From CBDUUP01 sp965370435 (GTDB lineage Bacteria > Chloroflexota > Anaerolineae > Anaerolineales > UBA11579): a DNA stretch of 6,114 bases. The translations under genes and the position numbers were made by a program. A model generated the notes under the pieces. It saw only the letters and a program-made list of their open reading frames with translations. It searched no databases and was not told the DNA's origin. Within the stretch, counting starts at the first letter, position 1. Every line of letters begins with the position of its first letter. This document shows positions 6,047 through 6,114 of this stretch, one piece after another. The stretch spans positions 1 through 6,114 of the forward strand of contig CBDUUP010000283.1 in assembly GCA_965370435.1 (NCBI GenBank), read 5' to 3'.

Positions 6047-6114
6047 CCTTCGGCTCAACGGTCCAGGCGTCTAATAATCCAAAAAGCGAGTATGGGGAAG
6101 ATCATTCCACCTAT
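6019..6114 (+). pseudogene. Probable frameshifted continuation of the MalT-like regulator, running off the right edge
   Basis: Beyond the frame-0 stop (6044-6046) only 68 bases remain. The +2 frame from 6019 is open to the edge for 32 codons and begins KFNQVALALTFGS, which resembles the next helical repeat of the family (typically ...KxxQALxALxxALxLAEPEGY). Frame 0 after the stop reads RRLIIQKASMGKIIPP at about 6068-6112, which resembles the segment that normally follows (VRxFVDEGxxMxxLL). If both likenesses are real, there are at least two indels. The expected DNA-binding domain would lie beyond the window. This is based on recalled family patterns, not on an alignment. Confidence 0.4.

Noticed and set aside
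1..6114. CRISPR arrays, tRNA or rRNA genes, transposases and riboswitches
   Set aside because: I found no spaced repeats, cloverleaf-like or rRNA-like stretches or transposase motifs; the coding regions and short gaps account for almost all of the window.

Overview
The window looks like a piece of bacterial chromosome, most likely from an uncultured or environmental Chloroflexota (Anaerolineae-like) organism. That guess rests on the style of the large MalT/LuxR-type regulator, on an ABC exporter with an extra insertion in its ATPase domain (a form I associate with Chloroflexota and Actinobacteria), and on a short tandem intergenic repeat. It is not proven. There are four protein genes and no RNA gene, insertion sequence or CRISPR array that I can see.

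Right to left on the minus strand: an ABC exporter half-transporter (3396 to 1513) is followed after 26 bases by a short-chain dehydrogenase/reductase (1486 to about 700). Both have strong Shine-Dalgarno sites and probably form one transcript. About 140 bases further on, also on the minus strand, begins a three-Cys-motif partner protein (TcmP) that runs off the left edge (566 to 1). The TcmP segment is clearly AT-rich next to the GC-rich DNA to its right, so it looks like an acquired cassette with its own promoter.

On the plus strand, divergent from the exporter across a 337-base intergenic region with two inverted repeats, lies a 770-residue MalT-like STAND ATPase regulator (3734 to 6046). 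It has the ATPase and helical-repeat parts but stops before the C-terminal LuxR helix-turn-helix expected for the family.

Two of the four genes show what look like single-base deletions near their 3' ends. In the dehydrogenase the restored frame gives a much more family-like C-terminus ending at 696. In the regulator the +2 frame appears to carry on the protein past the stop. Either the sequence contains indel errors, or this neighbourhood is decaying. The divergent layout suggests the regulator may act on the exporter-dehydrogenase operon, but no substrate can be read from the sequence. The least characterised item is the TcmP gene, whose partner should lie just left of the window.
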